A DNA stretch of 52,972 bases from Oscillospiraceae bacterium (lineage in GTDB: Bacteria > Bacillota > Clostridia > Oscillospirales > Acutalibacteraceae): positions 1 to 52,972 of the forward strand of contig SVPU01000010.1 in the NCBI GenBank assembly GCA_015065685.1. Direction: 5' to 3'. The notes under the pieces were generated by a model, which was given only the letters and a program-made list of their open reading frames with translations, made no database searches and was not told the DNA's origin. Shown here in pieces: positions 1 through 7,739 of the stretch; the stretch's first letter is position 1; every line of letters starts with the position of its first letter. Position numbers and translations under genes: made by a program.

Positions 1-1
1 G

Positions 2-121
2 CTCAGGAGAGTGATAGACAGAATCGAGGTAGACCACAACGGAAACGTTGAGGTCTTCCTCAAACTCTTCCGTGAACTTGGCATAGACGAAACCGTTCCA
101 ATTTGTAACGACCGCACATAA
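2..121 (+). CDS. C-terminal end of a probable site-specific (serine-type) recombinase, partial
   Basis: The frame is open from the window edge to the TAA at 119-121 and encodes about 39 residues beginning LRRVIDRIEVDHNGNVEVF. The pattern 'hydrophobic-I-(D/E)-RIEV-D-x-(D/N)-G-x' followed by an alternating hydrophobic strand resembles the extreme C-terminus of large serine recombinases, whose genes often sit at the edge of the element they move. No catalytic domain is in the window, so the assignment rests on this short tail and on the context: the reading frame ends inside sequence that in another frame encodes SpoIIID. An unrelated protein with a similar tail is possible. Confidence 0.5.
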   Translation, partial: LRRVIDRIEVDHNGNVEVFLKLFRELGIDETVPICNDRT

Positions 122-251
122 GGATGTTACCGAGCGCTTGCGATATGATAACCCGCAGCTTTACCGCGAGGTAAAAGAGGTTTTGGAGAAAAATAAGCGC
201 GAACGCCACATAAGAGGCGGTATGGCGACAAGAAGAAAATATAAGGGATAA
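87..251 (+). pseudogene. spoIIID: SpoIIID C-terminal fragment; 5' part missing (interrupted gene)
   Basis: From codon 114 this frame encodes AHKDVTERL, then NPQLYREVKEVLEKNK, then RHIRGGMATRRKYKG and a TAA at 249-251. These match the conserved second half of the sporulation mother-cell regulator SpoIIID (known pattern: HKD-TERL, NP-L--EVK, RHLRGG-AT--KYK). A normal SpoIIID has about 85-93 residues with a helix-turn-helix N-terminus. Here the frame is closed by a TAG at 84-86, only ten codons before the conserved block, and the residues in between (TKPFQFVTT) do not look like SpoIIID. About half the protein is therefore absent from the window. Because a recombinase-like frame ends at 119-121 inside this fragment, the simplest reading is that an element is inserted in spoIIID. 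Identification of the fragment is secure; how the gene came to be split is inferred. Confidence 0.85.
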
Positions 252-287
252 AAAGAAGAGTTTAAGCATTGCTTAAACTCTTCTTTT
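251..287. terminator. Bidirectional terminator, 17-bp perfect stem
   Basis: Positions 251-267 and 271-287 form a perfect 17-bp inverted repeat with a 3-base loop, with A and T runs on its two ends. It lies between the spoIIID stop (251) and the end of the convergent MATE gene (289), so it can terminate both transcripts. Confidence 0.9.
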
Positions 288-288
288 G

Positions 289-1674
289 CTATTTTATAAT
301 ATTTTGTATCCAAATCCCTTTTTTTATCATAAAAAATCCAATTATACATTTACCTAATTCTAATGCCTGCACCAAGAAAAAGACCAACAGGATAGGTAAT
401 GCAGTATATTTTGAAAGAATAAATGCGGTGGGTACAACTAATCCCCAGGTGAAGGCGCTGTCAAACAAGAAGATAATCAGCGTTCGGCCTCCCGACCTTA
501 GCGCAAAATAACAGTTATGCGCAAAAGCGAAAATTGGCATCATAAGAGCCACAACCAATAAAAAGCTTGTTGCCATTTCACGCACTTCTTCTTGTGTGTT
601 ATATATTTTGGGAACAAGTGGCGCTATTGCCGCCATTAAAGTGCCCATAACCAGACAGGTTGCAACGGCGAGACTGAGAAGCTGCCATATAGCCTTTTTG
701 GCTTCTTCAATTTGGTTGGCACCGAGGTGCTGACCGATTATTATTGCAACAGCATTTCCCATAGTTAAAAACACAACATTAAAGAGATTGTTTACAGTAT
801 TTGAAATATTCACTGCGGCAACAACCTGTATACCGCGCACAGAATAACATTGGAGAAGAATTGCCATTCCAAGCGACCACAAAAATTCGTTTACCAAAAG
901 GGGCATACCTTTGGTTAAAATCTTTTTACAAAGCGATAAGGGGATATATAAACTTTTGAAAGCACCTATTATAAATGTGAATTGATTTCTTTTAACCGCA
1001 ACCGCAATTGCTATAATCAACGCTTCCACAAATCTTGACATAACCGTTGCAATTGCAGCACCCGCAACGCCAAGCTTCGGAAAACCAAACTTTCCGAAAA
1101 TAAGCAAATAATTGAATATGAAATTAGTTAATATTGCAAATACACTTGCAATCATTGGAAGCTTTGTTTCACCAAGTTCTCTTAATGAGCTTGCATAGAT
1201 TTGGGTAATTGTGAACGGTAAAAGACCGATAAGCATAATCCTTAGATATGTCCCTGCGTGGCCCAAGGTTGCGACTGCTTCGGCAGGAGTTGTGGTCTCG
1301 GAGATATATGCTTTTATTAGTGGGTTTGGGAAAATGAGAAAAACCGCAAGGGATATAACAAGCATAAAAAATCCTATTAATATTTTTGCGCGGAAGCAAT
1401 ATCGCACACCCTCGGTATCTTTTGCGCCGGCATATTGCGTGGCGAAAATACCTGCACCTGCCATACCGCCAAAAATGCATAGCATAAATACGAAGAGAAG
1501 CTGGTTAACTATTGCCACGGCTGACATTTCAAGTGTGCCCACTCGCCCAATCATAATATTATCTAAAAGACTAACAACATTTGTTATGGTGTTTTGAATT
1601 ATCATAGGTAAAACAATTGTTATTACTCTGATATAAAATTCTTTTGTTCCAATAAGAGTTGATTTGATTCCCAT
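289..1674 (-). CDS. MATE family multidrug/Na+ antiporter
   Basis: A 461-residue integral membrane protein with about twelve hydrophobic segments. It has MATE features: early VLPMIIQNTITNVVSLLDNIMIGRVG, then a second-half repeat (LTKGMPLLVNEFLWSLGMAILL). The family exports cationic drugs or metabolites in exchange for Na+ or H+ across the cytoplasmic membrane. An in-frame ATG lies nine codons upstream at 1701, but the ATG at 1674 is preceded at the right distance by GAGGAAAT, so I take 1674 as the start. The gene converges on spoIIID and diverges from the T-box unit that follows. The substrate cannot be read from sequence. Confidence 0.9.
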   Translation of the reverse strand: MGIKSTLIGTKEFYIRVITIVLPMIIQNTITNVVSLLDNIMIGRVGTLEMSAVAIVNQLLFVFMLCIFGGMAGAGIFATQYAGAKDTEGVRYCFRAKILIGFFMLVISLAVFLIFPNPLIKAYISETTTPAEAVATLGHAGTYLRIMLIGLLPFTITQIYASSLRELGETKLPMIASVFAILTNFIFNYLLIFGKFGFPKLGVAGAAIATVMSRFVEALIIAIAVAVKRNQFTFIIGAFKSLYIPLSLCKKILTKGMPLLVNEFLWSLGMAILLQCYSVRGIQVVAAVNISNTVNNLFNVVFLTMGNAVAIIIGQHLGANQIEEAKKAIWQLLSLAVATCLVMGTLMAAIAPLVPKIYNTQEEVREMATSFLLVVALMMPIFAFAHNCYFALRSGGRTLIIFLFDSAFTWGLVVPTAFILSKYTALPILLVFFLVQALELGKCIIGFFMIKKGIWIQNIIK

Positions 1675-1707
1675 TTTAATTTCCTCTTTTTTAATTTCCA
1701 AGAATGT

Positions 1708-1736
1708 AATATAACATAATAAGAATCAAAAGTAAA
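1708..1736 (-). promoter_or_regulatory. Possible sigma-A promoter for the MATE gene
   Basis: On the minus strand TTTACT (1731-1736) and TATATT (1708-1713) are 17 bp apart, upstream of the MATE start. The -35 match is weak, so this is tentative. Confidence 0.35.
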
Positions 1737-1756
1737 TAATAAATTTTAAAAAAGTA

Positions 1757-1785
1757 TTGACAAAGTTATTTTTGAGTGCTATAAT
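1757..1785 (+). promoter_or_regulatory. Consensus sigma-A promoter of T-box unit 1
   Basis: A perfect TTGACA (1757-1762) and a perfect TATAAT (1780-1785) are separated by 17 bp. Transcription would start near 1792, at the beginning of the T-box leader. Confidence 0.85.
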
Positions 1786-1789
1786 ACAT

Positions 1790-2060
1790 AAAAATTATTA
1801 AAAAAGCTTTGACGAAGACGGTTTTGAAAACTGATTTTAAGAGAGTCGGCGGTTGGTGTGAGCCGATAGTGAGTGTTCAAGAAAAACCCATCACTTCCGA
1901 GCTGAAGAGCTGAAATAACAGTAGGTTCTTTCGTGATTGCTGCGTAAAGGCATAAGGGTTGTTAGACCCTGAGTGGCAGATTTTCTGCAATTTGAGTGGT
2001 ACCGCGGATGTTAATTCACATTCGTCTCAAAGAAATTTGAGGCGAATGTTTTTTATTTTT
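1790..2060 (+). promoter_or_regulatory. T-box riboswitch leader 1, specifier codon ATC (Ile)
   Basis: The region has T-box hallmarks: a TGACGAAGA start of Stem I, an AGAGAG segment, the T-box core GAGTGGTACCGCGG (about 1994-2007), and a terminator whose arms 2018-2031 and 2036-2049 are followed by a T run. In Stem I, GAAG near the 5' base pairs with CTTC at 1894-1897, and the run GGTTTT pairs with AAAACC. The internal loop between them holds CATCA on the 3' side, which places ATC at 1890-1892 in the specifier position followed by the usual purine. Uncharged tRNA-Ile is therefore the predicted ligand. Binding would favour the antiterminator and raise expression of the downstream HTH and ligase genes during isoleucine shortage. 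The leader is certain; the specifier was read by hand. Confidence 0.92.
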
Positions 2061-2086
2061 AAAATATAGTAAAGGAGAAATGGAAA

Positions 2087-2398
2087 ATGAACACAAGTAA
2101 CACATTAACGCAACTTTCGGAGATTGCCGCAAGAATTAAGGAGTTACGTGATATTATGGGTTGGAATACGGCTCAGATGGCTGAAAAAACCCAAATCACC
2201 GAAGAACAGTATGCTCTTTATGAAAGCGGTAAGGTTGATATTCCTTTTACTTTTATACATAAATGTGCCGTGGCTTTTGATGTTGAAATGACCGAGCTTT
2301 TGGAGGGCCATTCTGCAAGACTTTCTAGCTACACTGTAACCCGAAAGGGACAGGGACAGGGCACGGCTAAAGAGGATGGTATTGATATTCCAATTTAG
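2087..2398 (+). CDS. XRE-type HTH protein, detached N-terminal part of HTH-cupin-ligase copy 1
   Basis: 103 residues with an XRE helix-turn-helix at about residues 14-70 (IKELRDIMGWNTAQMAEKT, then YALYESGKVDIP). The start at 2087 follows AAAGGAG at 2071-2077. The protein aligns with the N-terminus of the single 765-residue protein at 4748, down to the shared SYTVTR and GxGQ region, but stops at a TAG where the paralogue continues into a cupin domain. The continuation (YSNLAPKFKDKLAEP) is present in the other frame from about 2386, so one base appears to be missing near 2380-2388. Likely roles are DNA binding, or effector-linked regulation if joined to the cupin. It is either a frameshifted gene, a sequencing error, or a newly separated regulator. 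Confidence 0.8.
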   Translation: MNTSNTLTQLSEIAARIKELRDIMGWNTAQMAEKTQITEEQYALYESGKVDIPFTFIHKCAVAFDVEMTELLEGHSARLSSYTVTRKGQGQGTAKEDGIDIPI

Positions 2399-2418
2399 CA
2401 CCCAAATTCAAGGATAAA

Positions 2419-4353
2419 TTGGCTGAGCCATATTGGGTTAAATATGAATATTCGGCTTCTCAGCAAAACAAACCCATACATCTCACCACACACTCGGGTC
2501 AGGAATTCGACCTTGTATTGAGCGGAAGACTCAAGGTTCAGGTTGGTAATCACACAGAAATTCTTGATGAGGGCGACAGTATTTATTACAATTCTTCAAC
2601 CCCGCACGGAATGATTGCAGTTGATGGTAAGGATTGTGTTTTCTGTGCGGTTGTAATGTCGGGTGAAGACACTGCTGAAACAGTGGTTAGAAAAAGTGTT
2701 ATGGCTGCTAAAAAGTCAGAAAACCTTATCTGTGAGGAATTTGTTGAAACTACCGAGGACGAAAACGGAGCACTTAAAGATATAAAATTTAAAAACACCG
2801 AGAGATTTAACTTTGGATTTGATATTGTTGATAAAATTGCCGATAAATATCCCGATAAATTGGCAATGCTCCATCTCGATGTTAACAAGAACGAGCGCCG
2901 CTTCACATTTAAAGATATCAAGCGCGCTTCAAATCAGGTGGCAAACTATTTCACCTCTTTAGGAATAAAGAGGGGAGATAAGGTTATGCTTGTTCTCAAG
3001 CGCCATTATCAGTTCTGGTTTAGCATGGTGGCTCTTCACAAAATCGGTGCGGTTGCCATTCCTGCAACAAATCAGCTTAAAGAACACGATTTTGAATATA
3101 GATATAATTCTGCCGGTGTTAAGGCAATTGTCTGCACGGCGGACGGAGATACCGCAGAAATTGCACAAAGTGCCGCCCGTAAATGCCCGCAGGTTGAAAA
3201 GCTAATTATGGTTGGCGGCAAGCGTGATGGCTGGCACGATTTTGATAATGAGTATAAGCTTTTCTCGGGTAAGTATGATAGATCCGAGGATGCTTCAGCT
3301 GGGGAAGAGACAGCGCTAATGTTCTTCACATCCGGCACCACAGGAAATCCCAAAATGGCAGCCCACAAGCACACCTATGCTTTAGGTCATTTTGTAACTG
3401 CTAAATATTGGCATTGTTGCGAAAGAGATGGCTTGCATCTCACGATTTCAGATACCGGTTGGGGTAAATCTCTATGGGGTAAGCTCTATGGTCAGTGGCT
3501 TTGCGAGGGTGCAGTTTTTGTTTACGATTTCGACAGATTCGATGAAAACGACATTTTACCGATGTTTGCCAAATACGGCATAACCACATTCTGTGCACCG
3601 CCGACAATGCTCAGAATGTTAATCAGAGGCGACCTTTCTAAGTTTGACCTTTCATCAATTCATCATATGACCACCGCGGGCGAGGCACTTAATCCCGAGG
3701 TATTCAAGCAGTTTAAAGCGGCAACAGGCCTTGAAATTATGGAAGGCTTCGGTCAGACCGAAACCACCCTTGCCATTGCTAACCTTTATGGCACAACACC
3801 GAAAATCGGCGCAATGGGCAAGGCTTCACCGCAGTTTGATATTGATGTTGTTGACCCCGACGGCAACAGCGTGGCAACAGGTGAGGTTGGCGAAATCGTT
3901 ATCCATACCGACAAAGAAGTGCCTTGCGGACTCTTTAAGGAATACTATCTTGACAGCGAAAAAACCAGCGAGGCTTGGCACGACGGTATGTACCACACGG
4001 GCGATACCGCTTGGCGCGATGAGGATGGATATTTCTGGTATGTTGGCCGCGTGGATGATGTTATTAAGTCTTCGGGCTATAGAATTGGACCCTTTGAAAT
4101 TGAGAGCGTTATTATGGAGCTTCCTTATGTTCTCGAATGCGGTGTTTCGGCTGAGCCTGACGAAATAAGAGGTCAGGTTGTTAAGGCAAGCATTGTGTTG
4201 ACAAAAGGCACTAAGCCCTCAGATGAGCTCAAAAAAGAGATTCAGGCTTATGTTAAATCCCACACGGCGCCTTATAAGTATCCGAGAGTGGTTGTATTCA
4301 GAGATGAGCTGCCCAAAACCATAAGCGGAAAAATTCAGCGTAATAAACTATAA
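2419..4353 (+). CDS. Cupin domain plus AMP-forming acyl-CoA ligase, copy 1 (predicted 2-methylbutyrate-type)
   Basis: From a TTG at 2419 the frame encodes 644 residues. A cupin barrel is at about 20-90 (HSGQEFDLVLSG, then GDSIYYNSSTPHGM). An acyl-CoA synthetase follows, with the P-loop TSGTTGNPK at about 301, GEALNPEVF, GFGQTE, YHTGDTAW, GRVDDVIKSSGYR and the C-terminal catalytic lysine in SGKIQR. The enzyme would activate a carboxylic acid with ATP and CoA. AAGGA lies just before the TTG, but codons upstream of it (YSNLAPKFKDK) still match the paralogue, so the true gene probably starts at 2087 and is frameshifted. The Ile-type T-box upstream suggests a precursor of isoleucine such as 2-methylbutyrate. 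That substrate is inferred. Confidence 0.85.
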   Translation: MAEPYWVKYEYSASQQNKPIHLTTHSGQEFDLVLSGRLKVQVGNHTEILDEGDSIYYNSSTPHGMIAVDGKDCVFCAVVMSGEDTAETVVRKSVMAAKKSENLICEEFVETTEDENGALKDIKFKNTERFNFGFDIVDKIADKYPDKLAMLHLDVNKNERRFTFKDIKRASNQVANYFTSLGIKRGDKVMLVLKRHYQFWFSMVALHKIGAVAIPATNQLKEHDFEYRYNSAGVKAIVCTADGDTAEIAQSAARKCPQVEKLIMVGGKRDGWHDFDNEYKLFSGKYDRSEDASAGEETALMFFTSGTTGNPKMAAHKHTYALGHFVTAKYWHCCERDGLHLTISDTGWGKSLWGKLYGQWLCEGAVFVYDFDRFDENDILPMFAKYGITTFCAPPTMLRMLIRGDLSKFDLSSIHHMTTAGEALNPEVFKQFKAATGLEIMEGFGQTETTLAIANLYGTTPKIGAMGKASPQFDIDVVDPDGNSVATGEVGEIVIHTDKEVPCGLFKEYYLDSEKTSEAWHDGMYHTGDTAWRDEDGYFWYVGRVDDVIKSSGYRIGPFEIESVIMELPYVLECGVSAEPDEIRGQVVKASIVLTKGTKPSDELKKEIQAYVKSHTAPYKYPRVVVFRDELPKTISGKIQRNKL

Positions 4354-4401
4354 TTCCGGATATTTTCGGTTTATATATAGCATTAATTCAATTAAAATGT
4401 A

Positions 4402-4430
4402 TTGACAAACACCAAACCTTATGATAAAAT
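4402..4430 (+). promoter_or_regulatory. Sigma-A promoter of T-box unit 2
   Basis: TTGACA (4402-4407) and TAAAAT (4425-4430) are spaced 17 bp apart, directly before the second T-box leader. The position matches the promoter of unit 1. Confidence 0.8.
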
Positions 4431-4431
4431 G

Positions 4432-4716
4432 AACTCTGTAAAAGGCTTTGACGAAGAGGGCGCTTAAATAGCATCTTTAGAGAGGCGGCGGGTGGTGCAA
4501 GCCGTTGGTGCGAAATTTGCGTTTGTAGCTTCTGAGCCGAGGGGAAGAAAGGCTTTAAAGTTTAGTAGAACCTCTCCGTGATTGCTGCGTAAAGGCATAG
4601 GAATTGTTTGATTCCAAGAGTGGCGGTTTTTAACTGCAATTTGAGTGGTACCGCGGGTTAATGTTAAATCATTGCTCGTCTCAAAGTCATAGCTTTGGGG
4701 CGAGCGTTTGTTATTT
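4432..4716 (+). promoter_or_regulatory. T-box riboswitch leader 2, specifier codon GTA (Val)
   Basis: The leader is homologous in layout to the first: TGACGAAGA start, AGAGAG, the core GAGTGGTACCGCGG (about 4643-4656), and a terminator with arms 4674-4686 and 4693-4705 plus a T-rich tail. The GAAG/CTTC base of Stem I closes on a 3' loop reading GTAG, which puts GTA at 4525-4527 in the place occupied by ATC in leader 1. Valine tRNA is the predicted ligand. Antitermination on valine starvation would turn on the whole run of genes to 11378, because no further terminator is visible before 11388. Confidence 0.92.
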
Positions 4717-4747
4717 AATTCGAGTGCCGCCCGAAATGGAGGAAAAT

Positions 4748-7045
4748 ATGCAACAGATTACAGGACTTGATTTTAAAATCAAAGAAATGGCGGGCAGAAT
4801 TAGGGAACTCCGTGAGATTATGGGGATGTCCGTTGCTGAAATGGCGGCAAAAACCGCTGTTACAGAAAGTGAATATATTGCGTGTGAAAATGGTGAGAGC
4901 GACCTTAACTTTGCTTTCATCTACCGTTGCGCTTTGGCTTTTAATGTCGATGTTACTGATATTATTGAAGGCTATAGCCCAAAGCTTAAATCTTATACTG
5001 TAACCCGTGCGGGTGAGGGTCAAAAAATTGAAAAGGCTCACGGCATGACCTATTACAACTTGGCTTATGCTTTTAAAAACCGTATTGCTGAGCCGCTTTA
5101 TGTTGAAAGTGTTTACAGTGAAGAAGCGCAATTAAGAGATATCGAGCTTACAACCCACGCAGGTCAGGAATGCGACCTTGTAATTGAGGGACATCTTAAG
5201 GTTCAGGTTGGTGAGCACACGGTAGTACTTGGTCCCGGGGACAGTATTTATTACGATTCATCCACTCCGCACGGAATGATTGCGGTTGAGGGGGAAAATT
5301 GCAAATTCTATGCAATAGTGCTTAATCCCACTGGTGAGCCGATACCTGAGCTTTCCAATATACATCCCGAGCCGATTAAGAAGGTAGCAAAGGTTGTTAA
5401 GAAAGACAAAAAACAGCGCATTTATAAGAAATACATAGAAACAGAAGAAAACGAGAACGGAACACCCACATCAATCAAGTTCAAGAACACAGAAAAATTC
5501 AACTTTGCTTTTGATTTGGTTGATGAATTGGCAGAGCGCGAGCCTGAAAAGCTGGCTCTTCTTCATATTTCGCGCGACGGTGCAGAGCGCAGATTTACCT
5601 TTAAGGATATTAAAAAGGCATCTAACCAGTGCGCTAACTATTTCAAGTCGCTCGGTATTAAAAAGGGCGATAGGGTAATGTTGGTACTTAAAAGACATTA
5701 TCAGTTCTGGTTCTGTATGATGGCACTTAATAAGTTGGGCGCAATCGTAATCCCTGCAACCAATCAGCTGCAGGAGCACGATTTTGAATACCGTTTTCAG
5801 TCTGCGGGAATTTCAGCAGTTGTTTGCACAGCTGATGGCGATACTGCAAACCAGATTGACCTTGCAGCAGAAAAATGTCCAACACTCAAACACAAAATGG
5901 TGGTTAATGGCGAGAAAGAGGGCTGGAGAACCTTTGATGAGGAGTATACACTCTACAGCACTCACTATAACCGCACTGAAGATACTGCTTGCGGCGAAGA
6001 TTTAATGCTTATGTATTTCACTTCGGGCACAAGTGGTTATCCGAAAATTGCGGCTCATAATTATAAGTATCCTTTGGGACATTTCCACACTGCTAAATAT
6101 TGGCACAATGTTGACCCCGATGGCTTGCATTTTACCATTTCGGATACAGGCTGGGCAAAGGCAATGTGGGGCAAGCTTTATGGCCAATGGCTATGTGAGG
6201 CGGCAATATTCGTTTACGATTTTGACCGTTTTGATGCGGCTGAAATATTGCCTATGTTCCAAAAACACAATATAACAACCTTCTGCGCACCGCCAACAAT
6301 GCTCAGAATGCTTATCAAGCAGGATATTAGTCAATATGATTTATCTTCTGTTAAGCATATGACGACAGCGGGCGAGGCGCTCAACCCCGAGGTTTACCGA
6401 CAGTTTGAAAAAATCACAGGTCTTCAGATTCTTGAAGGCTTTGGTCAGACTGAAAGCACTATGATTATCGGTAATATGACAGGTGCTTCTCACAAGATTG
6501 GCTCAATGGGTAAACCTGCACCGATTTACGATGTTCATATTGTTGATACTGACGGTAACGACGTTGCAGTTGGTGAAACGGGTGAGATTGTAATCAACAT
6601 TGAAAACGGTCGTCCTTGCGGTCTTGCAACCTGTTATTACGGGGACGAAGAAAAAACTGCTGAAACATGGGACGGCAAGTATTACCATACAGGTGACACC
6701 GCTTGGATGGATGAGGACGGTTTCCTTTGGTATGTTGGCCGAGTTGATGATGTTATCAAGTCCTCGGGCTACAGAATCGGACCCTTCGAAATCGAGAGCG
6801 TTATTATGGAGCTTCCATATGTTCTCGAGTGCGGTGTGTCTGCCGCACCCGATGAGGTTAGAGGTCAGGTTGTTAAGGCGAGCATTGTTCTTGTGAACGG
6901 TACTGAGGGTACAGAGGAATTAAAGAAAGAAATTCAAAACTACGTTAAAGAAAGAACTGCGCCTTATAAATACCCGAGAATTGTGGTATTTAGAGATAGT
7001 CTTCCTAAAACCACAAGCGGCAAAATTCAACGTAATAAGCTGTGA
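4748..7045 (+). CDS. XRE HTH-cupin-acyl-CoA ligase fusion, copy 2 (predicted isobutyrate-type)
   Basis: A 765-residue three-part protein. XRE helix-turn-helix at about 10-70 (RIRELREIMGMSVAEMAAK), cupin at about 120-185 (HAGQECDLVIEGHLKVQVG, then DSSTPHGM), AMP-forming acyl-CoA ligase from about 225 to the end. The ligase has TSGTSGYPK at about 425, GFGQTE, YHTGDTAW and the terminal SGKIQRNKL lysine. An earlier in-frame ATG at 4661 lies inside the T-box and is rejected; ATG 4748 has GGAGG at 4738-4742. The ligase would convert a short branched acid to its CoA ester for the reductive carboxylase encoded downstream; the Val T-box points to isobutyrate. HTH-cupin proteins are usually separate regulators, so fusion to the enzyme is unusual and may let a ligand-sensing regulator sit on its own enzyme. 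Confidence 0.9.
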   Translation: MQQITGLDFKIKEMAGRIRELREIMGMSVAEMAAKTAVTESEYIACENGESDLNFAFIYRCALAFNVDVTDIIEGYSPKLKSYTVTRAGEGQKIEKAHGMTYYNLAYAFKNRIAEPLYVESVYSEEAQLRDIELTTHAGQECDLVIEGHLKVQVGEHTVVLGPGDSIYYDSSTPHGMIAVEGENCKFYAIVLNPTGEPIPELSNIHPEPIKKVAKVVKKDKKQRIYKKYIETEENENGTPTSIKFKNTEKFNFAFDLVDELAEREPEKLALLHISRDGAERRFTFKDIKKASNQCANYFKSLGIKKGDRVMLVLKRHYQFWFCMMALNKLGAIVIPATNQLQEHDFEYRFQSAGISAVVCTADGDTANQIDLAAEKCPTLKHKMVVNGEKEGWRTFDEEYTLYSTHYNRTEDTACGEDLMLMYFTSGTSGYPKIAAHNYKYPLGHFHTAKYWHNVDPDGLHFTISDTGWAKAMWGKLYGQWLCEAAIFVYDFDRFDAAEILPMFQKHNITTFCAPPTMLRMLIKQDISQYDLSSVKHMTTAGEALNPEVYRQFEKITGLQILEGFGQTESTMIIGNMTGASHKIGSMGKPAPIYDVHIVDTDGNDVAVGETGEIVINIENGRPCGLATCYYGDEEKTAETWDGKYYHTGDTAWMDEDGFLWYVGRVDDVIKSSGYRIGPFEIESVIMELPYVLECGVSAAPDEVRGQVVKASIVLVNGTEGTEELKKEIQNYVKERTAPYKYPRIVVFRDSLPKTTSGKIQRNKL

Positions 7046-7713
7046 TTGATATGGAATATAAAAGAATTACATTACTTTGCGGTCATTATGGAAGCGGCAA
7101 AACAAATGTTGCAATAAATATGGCATTTGATATAAACAAAAGCTATGAAAATGTTGTTATTGCGGATTTGGATATTGTCAACCCCTATTTCAGAACCAAG
7201 GACAGTGCAAAGGAATTAGAGCAAAACGGAATAAAACTGATTGCTTCCGAATATGCGGGAACAAACGTTGATATTCCGGCACTGCCTGCCGAGATGTATT
7301 CATTAACCGATGATAAATCGGCAAGGGCGGTAATAGATGTTGGCGGAGATGACCGCGGTGCCTTGGCACTTGGAAGACTTTCGCCCGCTATAATCGAAGA
7401 AAACGATTATGAATGCTTGCTTGTTATAAATAAATTCAGGCCCCTAACCCCTGATGCAGAATCCACCCTTGAGGTTATGAGAGAAATTGAGAATGCAGGA
7501 AAAATTAAATTCACGGGGCTTGTGAATAATTCAAATTTGGGGGAAGAAACCTCAGCTAGTGATGTGCTTGGTTCTGTGGAATATGCAAAAAGGGTGTCTG
7601 AAATCACGGGGCTTCCGATAAAGTGCACAACAGTGAATAAAAAGCTTTATAATGAGCTTTGCGGCAAAATTGAAAATATTTTCCCGCTTAGCCTTCAGAA
7701 AAAAATTAATTAA
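7042..7713 (+). CDS. P-loop ATPase of the MinD/ParA/CobQ type in the 2-oxoacid oxidoreductase operon
   Basis: About 223 residues (220 from the alternative ATG at 7051) with a Walker A motif GHYGSGKTNVAIN near the N-terminus, ADLDIVNPYFR as a switch region, and VIDVGGDDRGALALGR as the likely Walker B area. The fold class is the deviant-Walker/SIMIBI-like family used in partitioning, cofactor insertion and nitrogenase-type activation. The GTG at 7042 overlaps the preceding stop by four bases, so translation is probably coupled; there is no clear ribosome site for either candidate start. Its place between the ligase and the ferredoxin subunit suggests a role in assembling or energising the oxidoreductase, for example Fe-S insertion. 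This function is an inference only. Confidence 0.75.
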   Translation: MIDMEYKRITLLCGHYGSGKTNVAINMAFDINKSYENVVIADLDIVNPYFRTKDSAKELEQNGIKLIASEYAGTNVDIPALPAEMYSLTDDKSARAVIDVGGDDRGALALGRLSPAIIEENDYECLLVINKFRPLTPDAESTLEVMREIENAGKIKFTGLVNNSNLGEETSASDVLGSVEYAKRVSEITGLPIKCTTVNKKLYNELCGKIENIFPLSLQKKIN

Positions 7714-7739
7714 CTTAAATTTAAAAGGAGTGCTTTAAA

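Noticed and set aside
4661-4747. Longer N-terminus for the HTH-cupin-ligase starting at ATG 4661
   Set aside because: It lies inside the T-box antiterminator/terminator, has no ribosome site, and the ATG at 4748 has GGAGG five bases upstream and aligns with the start of copy 1.
2671-6896. Sizeable open frames within the ligase genes on both strands (for example 3731-4168, 5784-6005, 6600-6896)
   Set aside because: They are out-of-frame shadows of the two homologous ligases; they lack ribosome sites and their encoded residues are low-information and Ala/Leu/Arg-rich.
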